Origin: Hymenobacter rubripertinctus
Lineage (GTDB): Bacteria > Bacteroidota > Bacteroidia > Cytophagales > Hymenobacteraceae
DNA length: 49,981 nt
Assembly: GCF_003583925.1 (NCBI RefSeq)
Contig: NZ_QYCN01000030.1
Span: 1-49,981, forward strand
Reading direction: 5' to 3'
Shown here: positions 22,932 to 31,234 of the stretch, one piece after another
How the letters are laid out: every line of letters begins with the position of its first letter
Numbering within the stretch: position 1 is the first letter of the stretch
Translations under genes and position numbers: made by a program
Notes under the pieces: generated by a model
Seen by the model: the letters and a program-made list of their open reading frames with translations, nothing else
Told to the model about the DNA's origin: nothing
The model's database searches: none

Positions 22932-23816
22932 ATGAACACCTCTTACTTCTCGCCCATCGTGGCAATTTTACTGTTGAGCGGAGTGACCGCGCAGGCGCAA
23001 AGTCTCAGCAGCGGCTTTATGTCGGGCAAAAAGCACGGCTCTATCTCCGTTTCCACTACCCAGGAGTGGTACAAGCAGGTGTATCTGGCCCCGGAGAAAA
23101 TAGATGAGGTGCCCATCTTTGAGCGGATTCAGGTGCAGTCAGTTAATTTGTTTGCCAACTATGGCATCACCGATAAGATTGAGGCCGTTGTGAGCCTGCC
23201 TTACGTGCGCTCGGAGGGCCACGCCAGCCCGCAGGTGCTGCAGGATGGCAACTATACCAATGTGCGCCAGGGCTTGCAGGACGTAACCGGACTGCTCAAG
23301 TTCAAGGGCTACTCCACGGAGCTGGGCAGCAGTATTCTCAACTTGTTGGGCGTGGTGAGCGTGAGCACGCCAGCCAGCAACTACAAAAACGAGCAGGGCC
23401 TGGAGTATATCATTGCCATCGGCAACGGCGCTACCAAGGTGGCTACCTCGGGCATTGCCCACCTGCAAACGGCCTCCGGCGTATTCGTGACGGCCCAGAC
23501 GGGCTACAGCGTGCGCTCGGGCCGGGTACCCAACGCCTTCCTGGCCGAGACGAAAGTCGGCTATGCTGGCCCGCTCTTTTACGTAGATGGCTGGATTGCC
23601 TACCAGAAATCGGCCAGTTCCGGCACTGATATTCTCCAGCCCGGCTTCGATGGCTTCTTCCCCGCCACCCGCGTCGATTTCACCCGGGTGGGCCTGAGTG
23701 CCTTCCGCCCGCTGGCCCAGGGCTTCGGGCTGGTACTGGGGGCCAGCACGTATATAGGGGGCCGCAATGTGGGCAAGTCCACGGGCCTGACCGGCGGCCT
23801 GGCCTATAATTTTTAG
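22932..23816 (+). CDS. Outer-membrane beta-barrel protein
   Basis: 294 residues. ATG 22932 starts a signal peptide (SPIVAILLLSGVTAQA); the frame opens at 22848 but the extra residues are not signal-like. The mature protein has alternating hydrophobic/polar strands with aromatic ends (LFANYGITDKIEAVVSLPYV, VFVTAQTGYSVRSG, PLFYVDGWIAYQKS, GLVLGASTYIGGR) and a C-terminal aromatic residue (GGLAYNF), the signature of a Bam-inserted barrel. It resembles the Phenol_MetA_deg / transporter-like barrel group, but not clearly enough for a substrate. Followed by an inverted repeat and a terminator. Confidence 0.8.
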   Translation: MNTSYFSPIVAILLLSGVTAQAQSLSSGFMSGKKHGSISVSTTQEWYKQVYLAPEKIDEVPIFERIQVQSVNLFANYGITDKIEAVVSLPYVRSEGHASPQVLQDGNYTNVRQGLQDVTGLLKFKGYSTELGSSILNLLGVVSVSTPASNYKNEQGLEYIIAIGNGATKVATSGIAHLQTASGVFVTAQTGYSVRSGRVPNAFLAETKVGYAGPLFYVDGWIAYQKSASSGTDILQPGFDGFFPATRVDFTRVGLSAFRPLAQGFGLVLGASTYIGGRNVGKSTGLTGGLAYNF

Positions 23817-23878
23817 TGTTCAGTTGCCGGTTGAATCGTTGCCAGTGGCTGATTATCGGAATGACTAGCCACTGAACA
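23817..23878. repeat. Nested inverted repeats of CAGTTG/CCAGTGGCT type
   Basis: TGTTCAGT (23817-23824) pairs with ACTGAACA (23871-23878), and CAGTGGCT (23843-23850) with AGCCACTG (23867-23874). The left part contains CAGTTGCC, like the units at 17661-17872. It starts at the barrel gene stop. Confidence 0.55.
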
Positions 23879-23891
23879 TTGACAAGCGAAG

Positions 23892-23919
23892 AGCCCTGCT
23901 ATCCGTGGCGGGGCTTTTT
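23892..23919 (+). terminator. Intrinsic terminator after the barrel gene
   Basis: AGCCCTGC (23892-23899) pairs with GCGGGGCT (23908-23915) with one mismatch, followed by TTTTT. The T-tract also forms the start of the aspA -33 box. Confidence 0.75.
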
Positions 23920-23952
23920 CGTATGCGGTTGCGCGGCCTGGCCGTACCTTCG
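23918..23952 (+). promoter_or_regulatory. Promoter of aspA
   Basis: TTCG (23918-23921), a 23-base spacer and TACCTTCG (23945-23952). It has the same TTCG-N23-TAnnTTCG form as the permease promoter. ATG 23995 follows after about 40 bases. Confidence 0.6.
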
Positions 23953-23994
23953 CGCTTTATTCGTTCTCCTGCTTTCCCACCCTTCGTTTTTCTA

Positions 23995-25407
23995 ATGACT
24001 ATGACCACCTCCCGCCTTGAGCACGATTTTCTGGGTGAGCGCGCCATTCCGGCCGATGCTTATTATGGTATCCAGACGCTGCGTGCCCTCGAAAACTTCG
24101 CCATTACCGGCATTCCCCTCAAGTCGGAGCCGTTGTTCGTGCGGGCGCTGGCCTACGTGAAAAAGGCCGCCGCTCTGGCCAACGCCGAGCTGGGCGTGCT
24201 GCCGGCCGATATTGCCCACGCCATTGCCCAGGCCTGCGACCGGGTGGCCAGCGGCGAGTTCGACGACCAGTTTCTGACCGACATGATTCAGGGCGGGGCC
24301 GGCACGTCGGTGAACATGAACGCCAACGAGGTTATTGCCAATCTGGCCCTCGAAATCATGGGCCACCAGAAGGGCGAGTACCAGTTCTGCCACCCCAACA
24401 ACCACGTCAACTGCTCCCAGAGCACCAACGACGCCTACCCGACGGCCTTCCGCATCGCGCTCAGCCACAAGCTGGTGGGCTACAGCCAGGTGCTGGGCGA
24501 GCTGGCCGAAGCTTTCGGGGCCAAGGGCGAGGAGTTCCGCGACGTGCTTAAGATGGGCCGTACCCAGCTCCAGGACGCCGTGCCGATGAGCATGGGCGAC
24601 GAGTTCCGGGCCTTTGCCACCAACCTGCGCGAGGAGCTCTCCCGCATCGAGGACTCGCGCCGCCTCATCAGCGAAATCAATATGGGCGCCACGGCCATCG
24701 GAACCGGCCTGAACGCGCCCCAGGGCTATGCCGAACTGGTTACCCGGCACCTAAGCACCATTTCGGGGCTGGAGCTGGTGCTGGCCGGCGACCTGTTTGA
24801 GGCCACCTACGATACGGGTGCTTACGTGCAGCTCTCGGGCGTGCTCAAGCGTACGGCTGTGAAGCTGTCCAAAATCTGCAACGACCTGCGCCTGCTTTCC
24901 TCGGGTCCGCGCTGCGGCATCAACGAAATCAACCTGCCCGCCTTGCAGCCCGGTTCCAGCATCATGCCCGGTAAAGTAAACCCCGTAGTGCCCGAAGTGG
25001 TGAACCAGACGGCCTTCTACGTTATCGGGGCCGACCTTACGGTGACCATGGCCGCCGAGGGTGGGCAACTTCAGCTCAACGTGATGGAGCCCGTCATCAG
25101 CTTCGCCTTGTTCACCAGCATCAGCTACATGACGAATGCCTGCCGCACCCTGCGCGAAAAGTGCGTGGTCGGCATCACGGCCAACAAGGAGCACGCCGAG
25201 AATCTGGTGCGCAACAGCATCGGCATCGTCACCCAGCTCAACCCGGTGCTGGGCTACGAGGCCTCGTCGGAAATTGCCAAAGAAGCCCTCAAAACCGGCA
25301 AATCCGTGTACGCTATTGCCGTAACGGAGCGCGGCTTGCTCACCCAGGCCAAGTGGGACGAAATCTTCACCTTCGAAAACCTCATTCGCCCGGACTTTAT
25401 CCGGTAG
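23995..25407 (+). CDS. aspA: Aspartate ammonia-lyase
   Basis: 470 residues (E. coli AspA 478). It converts L-aspartate to fumarate and ammonia in the cytoplasm, as a homotetramer. Seen: LGERAIPADAYYGIQTLRALENF (substrate N-terminal region), QGGAGTSVNMNANEVIANLA, the conserved HPNNHVNCSQSTND (about 140), TQLQDAVPM (about 190) and the catalytic flexible loop GSSIMPGKVNPVVPE (about 318-332). Fumarases of this superfamily are close; the Q-G-G-A-G-T-S-x-N-M-N-x-N-E and M-T-M-A-A-E-G-G-Q-L-Q-L-N segments suit aspartases. ATG 23995 lies just after a promoter; a start at 23905 would precede the promoter. Monocistronic, with a terminator downstream. Confidence 0.93.
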   Translation: MTMTTSRLEHDFLGERAIPADAYYGIQTLRALENFAITGIPLKSEPLFVRALAYVKKAAALANAELGVLPADIAHAIAQACDRVASGEFDDQFLTDMIQGGAGTSVNMNANEVIANLALEIMGHQKGEYQFCHPNNHVNCSQSTNDAYPTAFRIALSHKLVGYSQVLGELAEAFGAKGEEFRDVLKMGRTQLQDAVPMSMGDEFRAFATNLREELSRIEDSRRLISEINMGATAIGTGLNAPQGYAELVTRHLSTISGLELVLAGDLFEATYDTGAYVQLSGVLKRTAVKLSKICNDLRLLSSGPRCGINEINLPALQPGSSIMPGKVNPVVPEVVNQTAFYVIGADLTVTMAAEGGQLQLNVMEPVISFALFTSISYMTNACRTLREKCVVGITANKEHAENLVRNSIGIVTQLNPVLGYEASSEIAKEALKTGKSVYAIAVTERGLLTQAKWDEIFTFENLIRPDFIR

Positions 25408-25433
25408 CAGAAACGCGCCGACAACACGTGAAA

Positions 25434-25471
25434 AGAAAGCCGCTTGCCCGCTGTCGGGCAGGCGGCTTTCT
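25434..25471. terminator. Terminator of aspA
   Basis: 17-bp arms AGAAAGCCGCTTGCCCG (25434-25450) and 25455-25471, one mismatch, loop CTGT. Confidence 0.85.
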
Positions 25472-25537
25472 GGTTGAGTACCGCCGCGTTGGCCCCCGCA
25501 TCGGAGCCGGAGCAACTTCCCCTACCCACAACGCTCC

Positions 25538-25545
25538 TACCTTTG
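25538..25545 (+). promoter_or_regulatory. -7 box of the GT39 gene
   Basis: TACCTTTG, an exact TAnnTTTG match, 30 bases before ATG 25575. A TTCC at 25517-25520 could be a degenerate -33 box (17-base spacer). Confidence 0.55.
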
Positions 25546-25574
25546 CGCTTTCCCTTCACCCCAACTGCTGCCCT

Positions 25575-27236
25575 ATGCCTGTTCCCATCACTTCCCGCCG
25601 CTGGCTCTGGCTGTTTCTGCTGGTGCTGGGCGGCGCGTTTGCCTGGCAGCTGGGCAGCTGGGGGCCGCTGGAAAGCAGCGAGGCCCGCTACGCCGAAATC
25701 GGGCGCGAAATGCTGATGGGCCGCGACTGGCTGCACCCGCGGCTGCTCGGCATTCAGCACTTCCACAAGCCGCCGCTCACGTACTGGCTCACGGCGGCCG
25801 GGCTGGGGTTGTTTGGCGTGAACACGGTGGGCGTGCGCCTGCTGCCAGTGCTGGCCGTACTGGCGCAGGTCGTGCTTATGTACGGGCTGGGCCTGCTGCT
25901 GTTCAAGCACGACCGCGCCCGGGCCCTGGCGGCGGCCGTCATCTACGGCACGCTGCCGGTGGTGCTCATCGCGGCCCTCAACGTAACCACCGACGGCTAC
26001 CTGGCTACCCTGGAGCTGGCCGCCACCTACGGCATTCTGCGCTACTATCACGGCGGTGGGGGGCGGCGGTGGCTGTATTTGTTCTGGCTGGGGCTGGGGC
26101 TGGCGTTTCTCACGAAGGGTCCGGTGGGGTTCGTGCTGCCGTTGATGGCCGTTGTCAGCACTTACTTCCGGGCCGAAGGGGAGCCGGTGCAGCGGCCGTT
26201 TACGGTGCACCACGTGCTGGGCTTTGGGCTGTTTGTGGTGGTGGGCCTGAGCTGGTATCTGTACCTGGTGGCCGAAAATCCGGCGTTTATCCGGTATTTT
26301 CTGGTGGAGCATACGGTGGAGCGGTTCGCCAATGCGGCCACGTTCAACCGCAGCAAGCCCTGGTGGTTTTATCTGGTGCTGGCCCCGGCCACCAGCCTGC
26401 CCTGGGCGGTGGCGCTGGTGGTGCGGGCCGCGCGTACGCCCTGGGCCTCGGTACCGCAGCAGTGGCGCAACGTGCTCATTTTCTGGGTACTGGTGCCGCT
26501 GCTGTTCTTCTCGCTCTCCAAATCGAAGCTGCTGCTCTATGTGCTGCCCGTTTTCCCCGGCGTGGCCCTGCTCACGGTGTACTACCTGGGCCGTTGCACC
26601 GAGGCGCTGCTGCTGAAGTGGTACGTGGGTATCGTGGCGTTTTTCGGGTTGCTGCTGGGGCTGCTGTGCCTGGTGCCGGTGTTCAGCACGGTGCTCGATC
26701 TGGGCTTCGAGGTGCACCCGCTCACCGCCCTCTGGCCGGCCGTGGGCGTAGTCACGCTCGTGCTCACGCTCACGCTCTGGAACCAGGTGCGCGTGGCACC
26801 CCGCCTGCTGGTGGCTGCCACGCTGTTCACGGTTTTCCTGCTGATTTCGGCCAAGCCCATCATGCGCCAGAACGAGCTGGCTTTCAACGGCAGCCGCCCG
26901 CTGGCCGACTTCCTGCGCCAGAAGCACCTCGCCACCCGCCAGGTCATCGTCTACAACGAGCTGCTGCCCTCGCTGGCCTTCGAGCTGGGCACGTTGCCAG
27001 TGTTCCTGAACGATGGCAACACCAGCCTCCGCCGCGAAACCCAGTTCGAGCCCGGCACCAGCTGGCACCGCTACCTGCTCTACCTCGATCAGCCCGAGGC
27101 GCAGGCCCCCCTCCGCCGGCTGCTGGCCCAAGACCCGGTGCTGCTCTTCAAAGACGAACTGCCTACCAACCGCCGCCCGCTACTAGCCGGTTTCAGGCAC
27201 CAGCAAAAGCTGGGCAAATGGACGGTAGCATGGTGA
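25575..27236 (+). CDS. ArnT/PMT-type membrane glycosyltransferase (GT39/GT83 family)
   Basis: 553 residues, inner membrane, about 12 hydrophobic segments. The N-terminal first loop carries WGPLESSEARYAEIGREM, the ArnT/PMT motif in which an acidic residue acts as catalytic base, followed by HPRLLGIQHFHKPPLTYWLT (the H-K-P-P-L motif). LAFLTKGPVGFVLPL and LSKSKLLLYVLPVFPG also match this group. Such enzymes move a sugar from an undecaprenyl-phosphate carrier to lipid A or a protein on the periplasmic face; donor and acceptor here are unknown. The frame is open from 25161 inside aspA, but the family start and a TACCTTTG box fix ATG 25575. Alone on its strand, convergent with lysA. Confidence 0.88.
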   Translation: MPVPITSRRWLWLFLLVLGGAFAWQLGSWGPLESSEARYAEIGREMLMGRDWLHPRLLGIQHFHKPPLTYWLTAAGLGLFGVNTVGVRLLPVLAVLAQVVLMYGLGLLLFKHDRARALAAAVIYGTLPVVLIAALNVTTDGYLATLELAATYGILRYYHGGGGRRWLYLFWLGLGLAFLTKGPVGFVLPLMAVVSTYFRAEGEPVQRPFTVHHVLGFGLFVVVGLSWYLYLVAENPAFIRYFLVEHTVERFANAATFNRSKPWWFYLVLAPATSLPWAVALVVRAARTPWASVPQQWRNVLIFWVLVPLLFFSLSKSKLLLYVLPVFPGVALLTVYYLGRCTEALLLKWYVGIVAFFGLLLGLLCLVPVFSTVLDLGFEVHPLTALWPAVGVVTLVLTLTLWNQVRVAPRLLVAATLFTVFLLISAKPIMRQNELAFNGSRPLADFLRQKHLATRQVIVYNELLPSLAFELGTLPVFLNDGNTSLRRETQFEPGTSWHRYLLYLDQPEAQAPLRRLLAQDPVLLFKDELPTNRRPLLAGFRHQQKLGKWTVAW

Positions 27237-27241
27237 TTGAT

Positions 27242-27346
27242 GGCGCTGTATAGACGCATCTTTGCATCTATACAGCGCTGATGTTAACCGTCTTATGTCT
27301 GCTATTCAACGGTTGCCATTCAACGACCAGACGCAAAGATGCGTCT
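27242..27346. repeat. Two hairpins of a TATAGACGCATCTTTGCATC type between convergent genes
   Basis: First hairpin: 17-bp arms 27242-27258 and 27263-27279 (GGCGCTGTATAGACGCA / TGCATCTATACAGCGCT, two mismatches). Second: AGACGCA-AAGA-TGCGTCT at 27329-27346. The two share the same core in opposite order. They probably end both the GT39 and lysA transcripts. Confidence 0.7.
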
Positions 27347-27391
27347 CTGCCCCGGGCTCGCCAATCCAGACCGGCCCTCATTCACTGCCCC

Positions 27392-28540
27392 TCACCGCCC
27401 GCCATACACCGCCACCGCCTTCTCGCGCAGGTTGTAGCCCGAGGCCATCACCTCACCGTAGGCCCCGGCCGAGCGGATGGCCACCAGGTCGTGGCGGTGG
27501 GTTTCGGGCAGCAGGCGGGCGCGGCCGAAGGTGTCGGTCGATTCGCAGATGGGGCCGACCACGTCGTAGGCTTGTTCGGGAAGCTGGCTGCTCAGGTTCT
27601 GGATGTGGTGGTGGCTGCCGTAAAGGGCCGGGCGCATCAGTTCGGTCATGCCCGCATCCAGAATGGCGAAACGGGTGTGCTGGCTTTCTTTCACGTAGAG
27701 CACCCGGCTAAGCAGCGTGCCGCACTGGGCCACCACCGAGCGGCCCAGCTCCACGTGCACCTGCTGGTTTGGCCGCCGCTGGAGGTGCTGCTCGAACATG
27801 CCGAAGTAAGTGGCGAAATCGGGAATCGGCTGCTCGTCGGGCTGCTCGTAGTTGATGCCCAGGCCGCCGCCCACGTTGAGGTGGGGCAACTGGTGGCCCC
27901 GGTCTTCGAGCCAGGTTTGCAGGTCGTTGAGCTTGCGGCTGAGGGCGGCAAACACGCTCATTTCCGTAATCTGGGAGCCGATATGGGCGTGCAGGCCAAT
28001 CAGCTCCACGTTGGGCAGTTGGTCGAGCTGGTCGATAACGCCGGCCAGATCGGGCAGGCTGATACCGAACTTGTTGGCGTCGAGGCCCGTCGTGATGTGG
28101 GGGTGGGTGTAGGCGTCTACGTTGGGGTTGATGCGCAGCGCCACCCGCGCCCGGCGGCCCTGGGCCCCGGCCAGCTCATCGAGCACCCGCAGCTCGGGCA
28201 CCGACTCGGCGTTAAAGCAGAAAATATCGGCCGCCAGGGCCAGGTTTATCTCGGCATCCGACTTGCCCACGCCGGCAAATACCACGTGGTCGGCCCCGAA
28301 ACCGGCTTCCAGGGCCCGCTGCACCTCGCCGCCGCTCACGCAGTCGGCCCCCAGCCCAGCTTGTTTTATGCGCTCCAGAATCGGCCGGTTGAAGTTGGCC
28401 TTGAGGGCGTAATGCACCCGAAATTTGCCCGGCCGGGCGGCGGCCGTCAGCGCCGCCAGCGTCTGGTCGAGCAGGGCGAGGTCGTAGTAATAAAAGGGCG
28501 TGGGCTGGGTGTGAAATTCAGCCGGCAGTTGGAAGGACAT
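27392..28540 (-). CDS. lysA: Diaminopimelate decarboxylase
   Basis: 382 residues. A PLP enzyme of the alanine-racemase/Orn-DC fold that decarboxylates meso-diaminopimelate to L-lysine. Seen: FRVHYALKANFNRPILERI (PLP Lys, about 48), GLGADCVSGGEVQRALEAG, VFAGVGKSDAEI, LIGLHAHIGSQI, LNVGGGLGINYE, ELGRSVVAQCGTLL, and the C-terminal substrate Cys in VVGPICESTDTFGR with a terminal Tyr/Ala-containing segment (AGAYGEVMAS). The family is usually about 385-420. It lies downstream of lysC on the same strand, separated by a 230-base repeat region, so the pair forms the ends of the aspartate-to-lysine route. Confidence 0.94.
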   Translation of the reverse strand: MSFQLPAEFHTQPTPFYYYDLALLDQTLAALTAAARPGKFRVHYALKANFNRPILERIKQAGLGADCVSGGEVQRALEAGFGADHVVFAGVGKSDAEINLALAADIFCFNAESVPELRVLDELAGAQGRRARVALRINPNVDAYTHPHITTGLDANKFGISLPDLAGVIDQLDQLPNVELIGLHAHIGSQITEMSVFAALSRKLNDLQTWLEDRGHQLPHLNVGGGLGINYEQPDEQPIPDFATYFGMFEQHLQRRPNQQVHVELGRSVVAQCGTLLSRVLYVKESQHTRFAILDAGMTELMRPALYGSHHHIQNLSSQLPEQAYDVVGPICESTDTFGRARLLPETHRHDLVAIRSAGAYGEVMASGYNLREKAVAVYGGR

Positions 28541-28584
28541 GGGTTGGGGTATTGGGGTGCTGGGAGGGGGAACTGGGCAAGAAT

Positions 28585-28761
28585 GCCCGTCATGTTGAGC
28601 GCAGCGGAGCGAAGTCGAAGCATCTCTACCGCAATAGTAAACCTGTCGGCTGGCTCCCCCTCTCCTTTTTCGGAGAGGGGGCCGGGGGGTGAGGCGAGAC
28701 GTAAGAACGAAGCGGTAGAGATGCTTCGACTGCGGCTCCGCCTTCGCTCAGCATGACGGGC
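28585..28761. repeat. Family A intergenic palindrome, copy 2, with a nested hairpin
   Basis: Left arm 28585-28632 (GCCCGTCATGTTGAGCGCAG and on to CTCTACCGC), right arm 28712-28761 (GCGGTAGAGATGCTTCGACT to GCATGACGGGC). The centre carries an unrelated hairpin (CCCCCTCTCC...GGAGAGGGGG, about 28651-28681), as if one palindrome had inserted into another. It lies between lysC and lysA. Confidence 0.9.
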
Positions 28762-28773
28762 TTTAATCCCATG

Positions 28774-30093
28774 CTACCGCCGAAACAGCCCCTCGTTCAG
28801 GGCCTGCAACGCCCGCACTTTATCGTCGGTGCTGACCAGGATGCTGATGTTGTTGGGCGAGCCGCCGTAGCTGATCATGCGCACCGGAATGTTTCGGAGG
28901 GCCGTGAAAGCGCGGTTGGCGCTGCCGTGGGCGTCCTGGAGCAGGTTGCCTACCAGGCAGATGATGCTCTGGTTTTCATCGACTTCCACCGTGCAGAAGC
29001 GGCGCAGCTCGGCCAGAATCTGGGGCAGGCGGCCGGCGTCGTCAATGGTCAGCGACACGGCCACTTCCGAGGTCGTAATCATGTCGATGGACGTACGGTA
29101 GCGCTCGAAGATTTCGAACAGGCTGCGCAGGAAACCGTGGGCCAGCAGCATCCGGCTCGACTTCACGTTGATGGCCGTAATGCCGTCCTTGGCGGCCACG
29201 GCCTTGATGGCCTCGGCCCCGGTTTTGGCCGAAATGAGCGTGCCGGGCGCGTCGGGCTGCATCGTATTCAGCAGGCGCACCGGAATGCCGTGCTGGCGGG
29301 CCGGCAGCACCGAGCTGGGGTGCAGAATCTTGGCCCCGAAGTAGGCCAGTTCCGCCGCCTCATCAAACGACAATTCCCGGATCGGGTAGGTGCCCTTGAC
29401 AATGCGCGGGTCGTTGTTGTGCAAGCCGTCGATATCGGTCCAGATCTGGATTTCCTCGGCCCCCACGGCCGCCCCGATCAGCGAAGCCGAGTAGTCGGAG
29501 CCCCCGCGCTTGAGGTTGTCGATGCTGCCCTGGGCGTTACGGCAGATGTAGCCCTGCGTAATGAACAGCGGGGCGGTGGCGTAGGGGGCCAGCGTGGTGG
29601 CCAGCCGCTCCCGGATGGCGGGCGCATCGGGCTCCTCGTCGGTGTCGATGCGCATAAAGTCGAGGGCCGGCAGCAGCACGGCCGGGCGGCCCAGCACTTC
29701 CGTTACGTAGGCGTGCACCAGCCGCGTGCTCAGTAGCTCGCCCTGGGCCAGCACCACCCGCTCGCCGTCGGCTGAAAGAGGGGCCGCCGTCAGGTCGTGC
29801 AGGGTCTGGAAGTTCTGATCGAGGGTGGGTAGCAACGCGTCGGCCTGGCCGCCGAGCAACTCGCGGGCCACTTCGTGGTAGCGCTGCTGCAGAAACGTGA
29901 TGCGGGCTTCGGCCGCGGCCGCGTCGCCGCTGTAGAGCAGGCGGGCAATTTCGACCAGCGAATTGGTGGTGCCGCTCATGGCCGACAGCACCACGATGCG
30001 CCGGTCCAAATGGGGTGCGTGAATAAGTTCTGCCACTTCGCGCATCCGCTGCGCCGACCCGACGGACGTACCGCCAAACTTCAAAATCTTCAT
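28774..30093 (-). CDS. lysC: Aspartate kinase (monofunctional)
   Basis: 439 residues. It phosphorylates L-aspartate, the first step to lysine/DAP, threonine and methionine. Seen: MKILKFGGTSVGSAQRM at the N terminus (K-F-G-G-T-S-V nucleotide motif), LSAMSGTTN, an F-x-T-Q-G-[YF]-I segment, RGGSDYSASLIGAAVGAEE, WTDIDGLHNNDPRIV and LSFDEAAELAYFGAKILHP, then two ACT domains (about 300-439; ITAINVKSSRMLLAHGFL..., ISILVSTDD) for feedback control by lysine or threonine. No fused homoserine dehydrogenase. It heads the lysC-lysA pair. Confidence 0.95.
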   Translation of the reverse strand: MKILKFGGTSVGSAQRMREVAELIHAPHLDRRIVVLSAMSGTTNSLVEIARLLYSGDAAAAEARITFLQQRYHEVARELLGGQADALLPTLDQNFQTLHDLTAAPLSADGERVVLAQGELLSTRLVHAYVTEVLGRPAVLLPALDFMRIDTDEEPDAPAIRERLATTLAPYATAPLFITQGYICRNAQGSIDNLKRGGSDYSASLIGAAVGAEEIQIWTDIDGLHNNDPRIVKGTYPIRELSFDEAAELAYFGAKILHPSSVLPARQHGIPVRLLNTMQPDAPGTLISAKTGAEAIKAVAAKDGITAINVKSSRMLLAHGFLRSLFEIFERYRTSIDMITTSEVAVSLTIDDAGRLPQILAELRRFCTVEVDENQSIICLVGNLLQDAHGSANRAFTALRNIPVRMISYGGSPNNISILVSTDDKVRALQALNEGLFRR

Positions 30094-30165
30094 AAACCAG
30101 AAAAGCAGAAAACGAGTGTCGGAAAAAGACCCGGGGGGGCGATGTGAAAAGAGCAGAACAAAAGA

Positions 30166-30195
30166 AAGCGCCGATCCTGGGCAGGACCGGCGCTT
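30166..30195 (-). terminator. Terminator after the 49-residue ORF
   Basis: 13-bp arms (30166-30178, 30183-30195; one mismatch), loop of four. On the minus strand the hairpin is followed by TTTCTTTTG. It insulates lysC from the gene upstream. Confidence 0.7.
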
Positions 30196-30220
30196 GAACG
30201 TTCAGGGGAGGTACGGTGAA

Positions 30221-30370
30221 CTAGTGCGACGGTCGGGTCGGGGTAGGTTTCTTCGATTTCTTGACCATCAGGGGGCCGCCAGTCGCCCGCTTGCGCTTGC
30301 TGCACACGCCCATAGCGCAAGCCGAGCGGCTGGCGAAAGAAACGGGAGCAGAGGAAAACGGGCAGTACAT
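30221..30370 (-). CDS. Candidate microprotein, basic
   Basis: 49 residues (ATG 30370 to TAG), no recognised family. It starts MYCPFSSAPVSFASRSACAM, then is strongly basic (CSKRKRATGG, VKKSKKPTPTRPSH). Support is contextual: a TTATCTTTTGC stretch about 25 bases before the ATG resembles a -7 box, and a good terminator (30166-30195) starts 25 bases after the stop. Later in-frame ATGs would give shorter, purely basic peptides. The bases from 30371 to the stop of the next gene at 30655 hold no other convincing gene. Confidence 0.35.
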   Translation of the reverse strand: MYCPFSSAPVSFASRSACAMGVCSKRKRATGGPLMVKKSKKPTPTRPSH

Positions 30371-30654
30371 AGGGCAATTATGATCGGGAGTGCAAAAGAT
30401 AACTCGACCTTTTTGCAGCCGCAAGTTCGCTCCGGATTGGCAGTATTCCAGTAAAGCCGCGAAAAAAACAGGACCGGCCGCGCAAATCAATGGTTCAGCT
30501 TCGCGGTGTTTCCAAGCCCGAAGCCTGCATGGCTGCCGCCTTCAGGCCGGCCGTTGTTGTGGCTCTTACGGCCGGAGGAACGCGTCGGGCTGCTAGCTTT
30601 GCCTGAAGCCGCCGGCTCCCGGAAAAGGTCGGGAGCAGGGCCCGCCCCGGGCGC

Positions 30655-31173
30655 TTACAGCAGTACTTCGAGCGTGAGAGCCGGCAAGGCCAGCAGCCGG
30701 CGGCCGCTGATGCGCATGGCGTTGTCGGAGTACGCGCCCCTGAATCCGTTGGCCACGAACACCTGCACGCCCGTGCGCAGACGCGGATGAAACACTACGT
30801 TGGCCCCGAAGCTGCCGCCCACGTTCAGGTCGCGGACGGTGCCGCTTTGCCCGTACTGCTGCCAGTGGTAGCTGGTGTAGATGCCGCCCAGGCCTACTAC
30901 CGGCTCCAGCCACGTTAGATGGCAAGGCAGGTAATAGGCCACTTGCCCGATGCCGGCGGTGCTGTACTCGTCGGGCACCGTACCGTCAGAGGTGAGCACT
31001 CCCGCCAGTTTCAGGCCGAAATGGGGCGTCAGCCGGGCTTCCCCCAGCACCCCCGCCGTGCGGTAGGAGCCCAGCACGCCCACCGCCACATGGTAGGTGG
31101 GCGTCGTCGGCGCCTGAGCGTAGGCTAAGGAGATGCTGCCAGTGGCAGCCAGCAGGAGTAACAGTTGTTTCAT
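30655..31173 (-). CDS. Small outer-membrane beta-barrel-like protein
   Basis: 172 residues. ATG 31173 begins a clear signal peptide (MKQLLLLLAATGSISLAYAQ); the frame opens at 31284 inside the M28 gene, without signal features. The mature part alternates strand-like segments (YHVAVGVLGSYRTAGVLGEA, FGLKLAGVLTS, LEPVVGLGGIYTSYHWQQYG, VRDLNVGGSFGANVVFH, LRTGVQVFVANGFRG) ending LALPALTLEVLL, consistent with an eight-stranded barrel. No family assigned. It follows the M28 gene by 61 bases on the same strand, so it may be co-transcribed. Confidence 0.75.
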   Translation of the reverse strand: MKQLLLLLAATGSISLAYAQAPTTPTYHVAVGVLGSYRTAGVLGEARLTPHFGLKLAGVLTSDGTVPDEYSTAGIGQVAYYLPCHLTWLEPVVGLGGIYTSYHWQQYGQSGTVRDLNVGGSFGANVVFHPRLRTGVQVFVANGFRGAYSDNAMRISGRRLLALPALTLEVLL

Positions 31174-31234
31174 GCGATGCACAATGCGGATAACGGGGAT
31201 GGAGGCCCAAGGTAATGTGCCCCGGGCCAGCATC

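Noticed and set aside
25254..27131. 625-codon minus-strand ORF opposite the GT39 gene
   Set aside because: Low-complexity Gln/His/Arg translation, no start signals, and it covers the end of aspA, its terminator and the glycosyltransferase.
27281..28756. 491-codon plus-strand ORF across lysA and the repeat
   Set aside because: It runs through the palindrome and reads low-complexity; lysA on the minus strand is certain.
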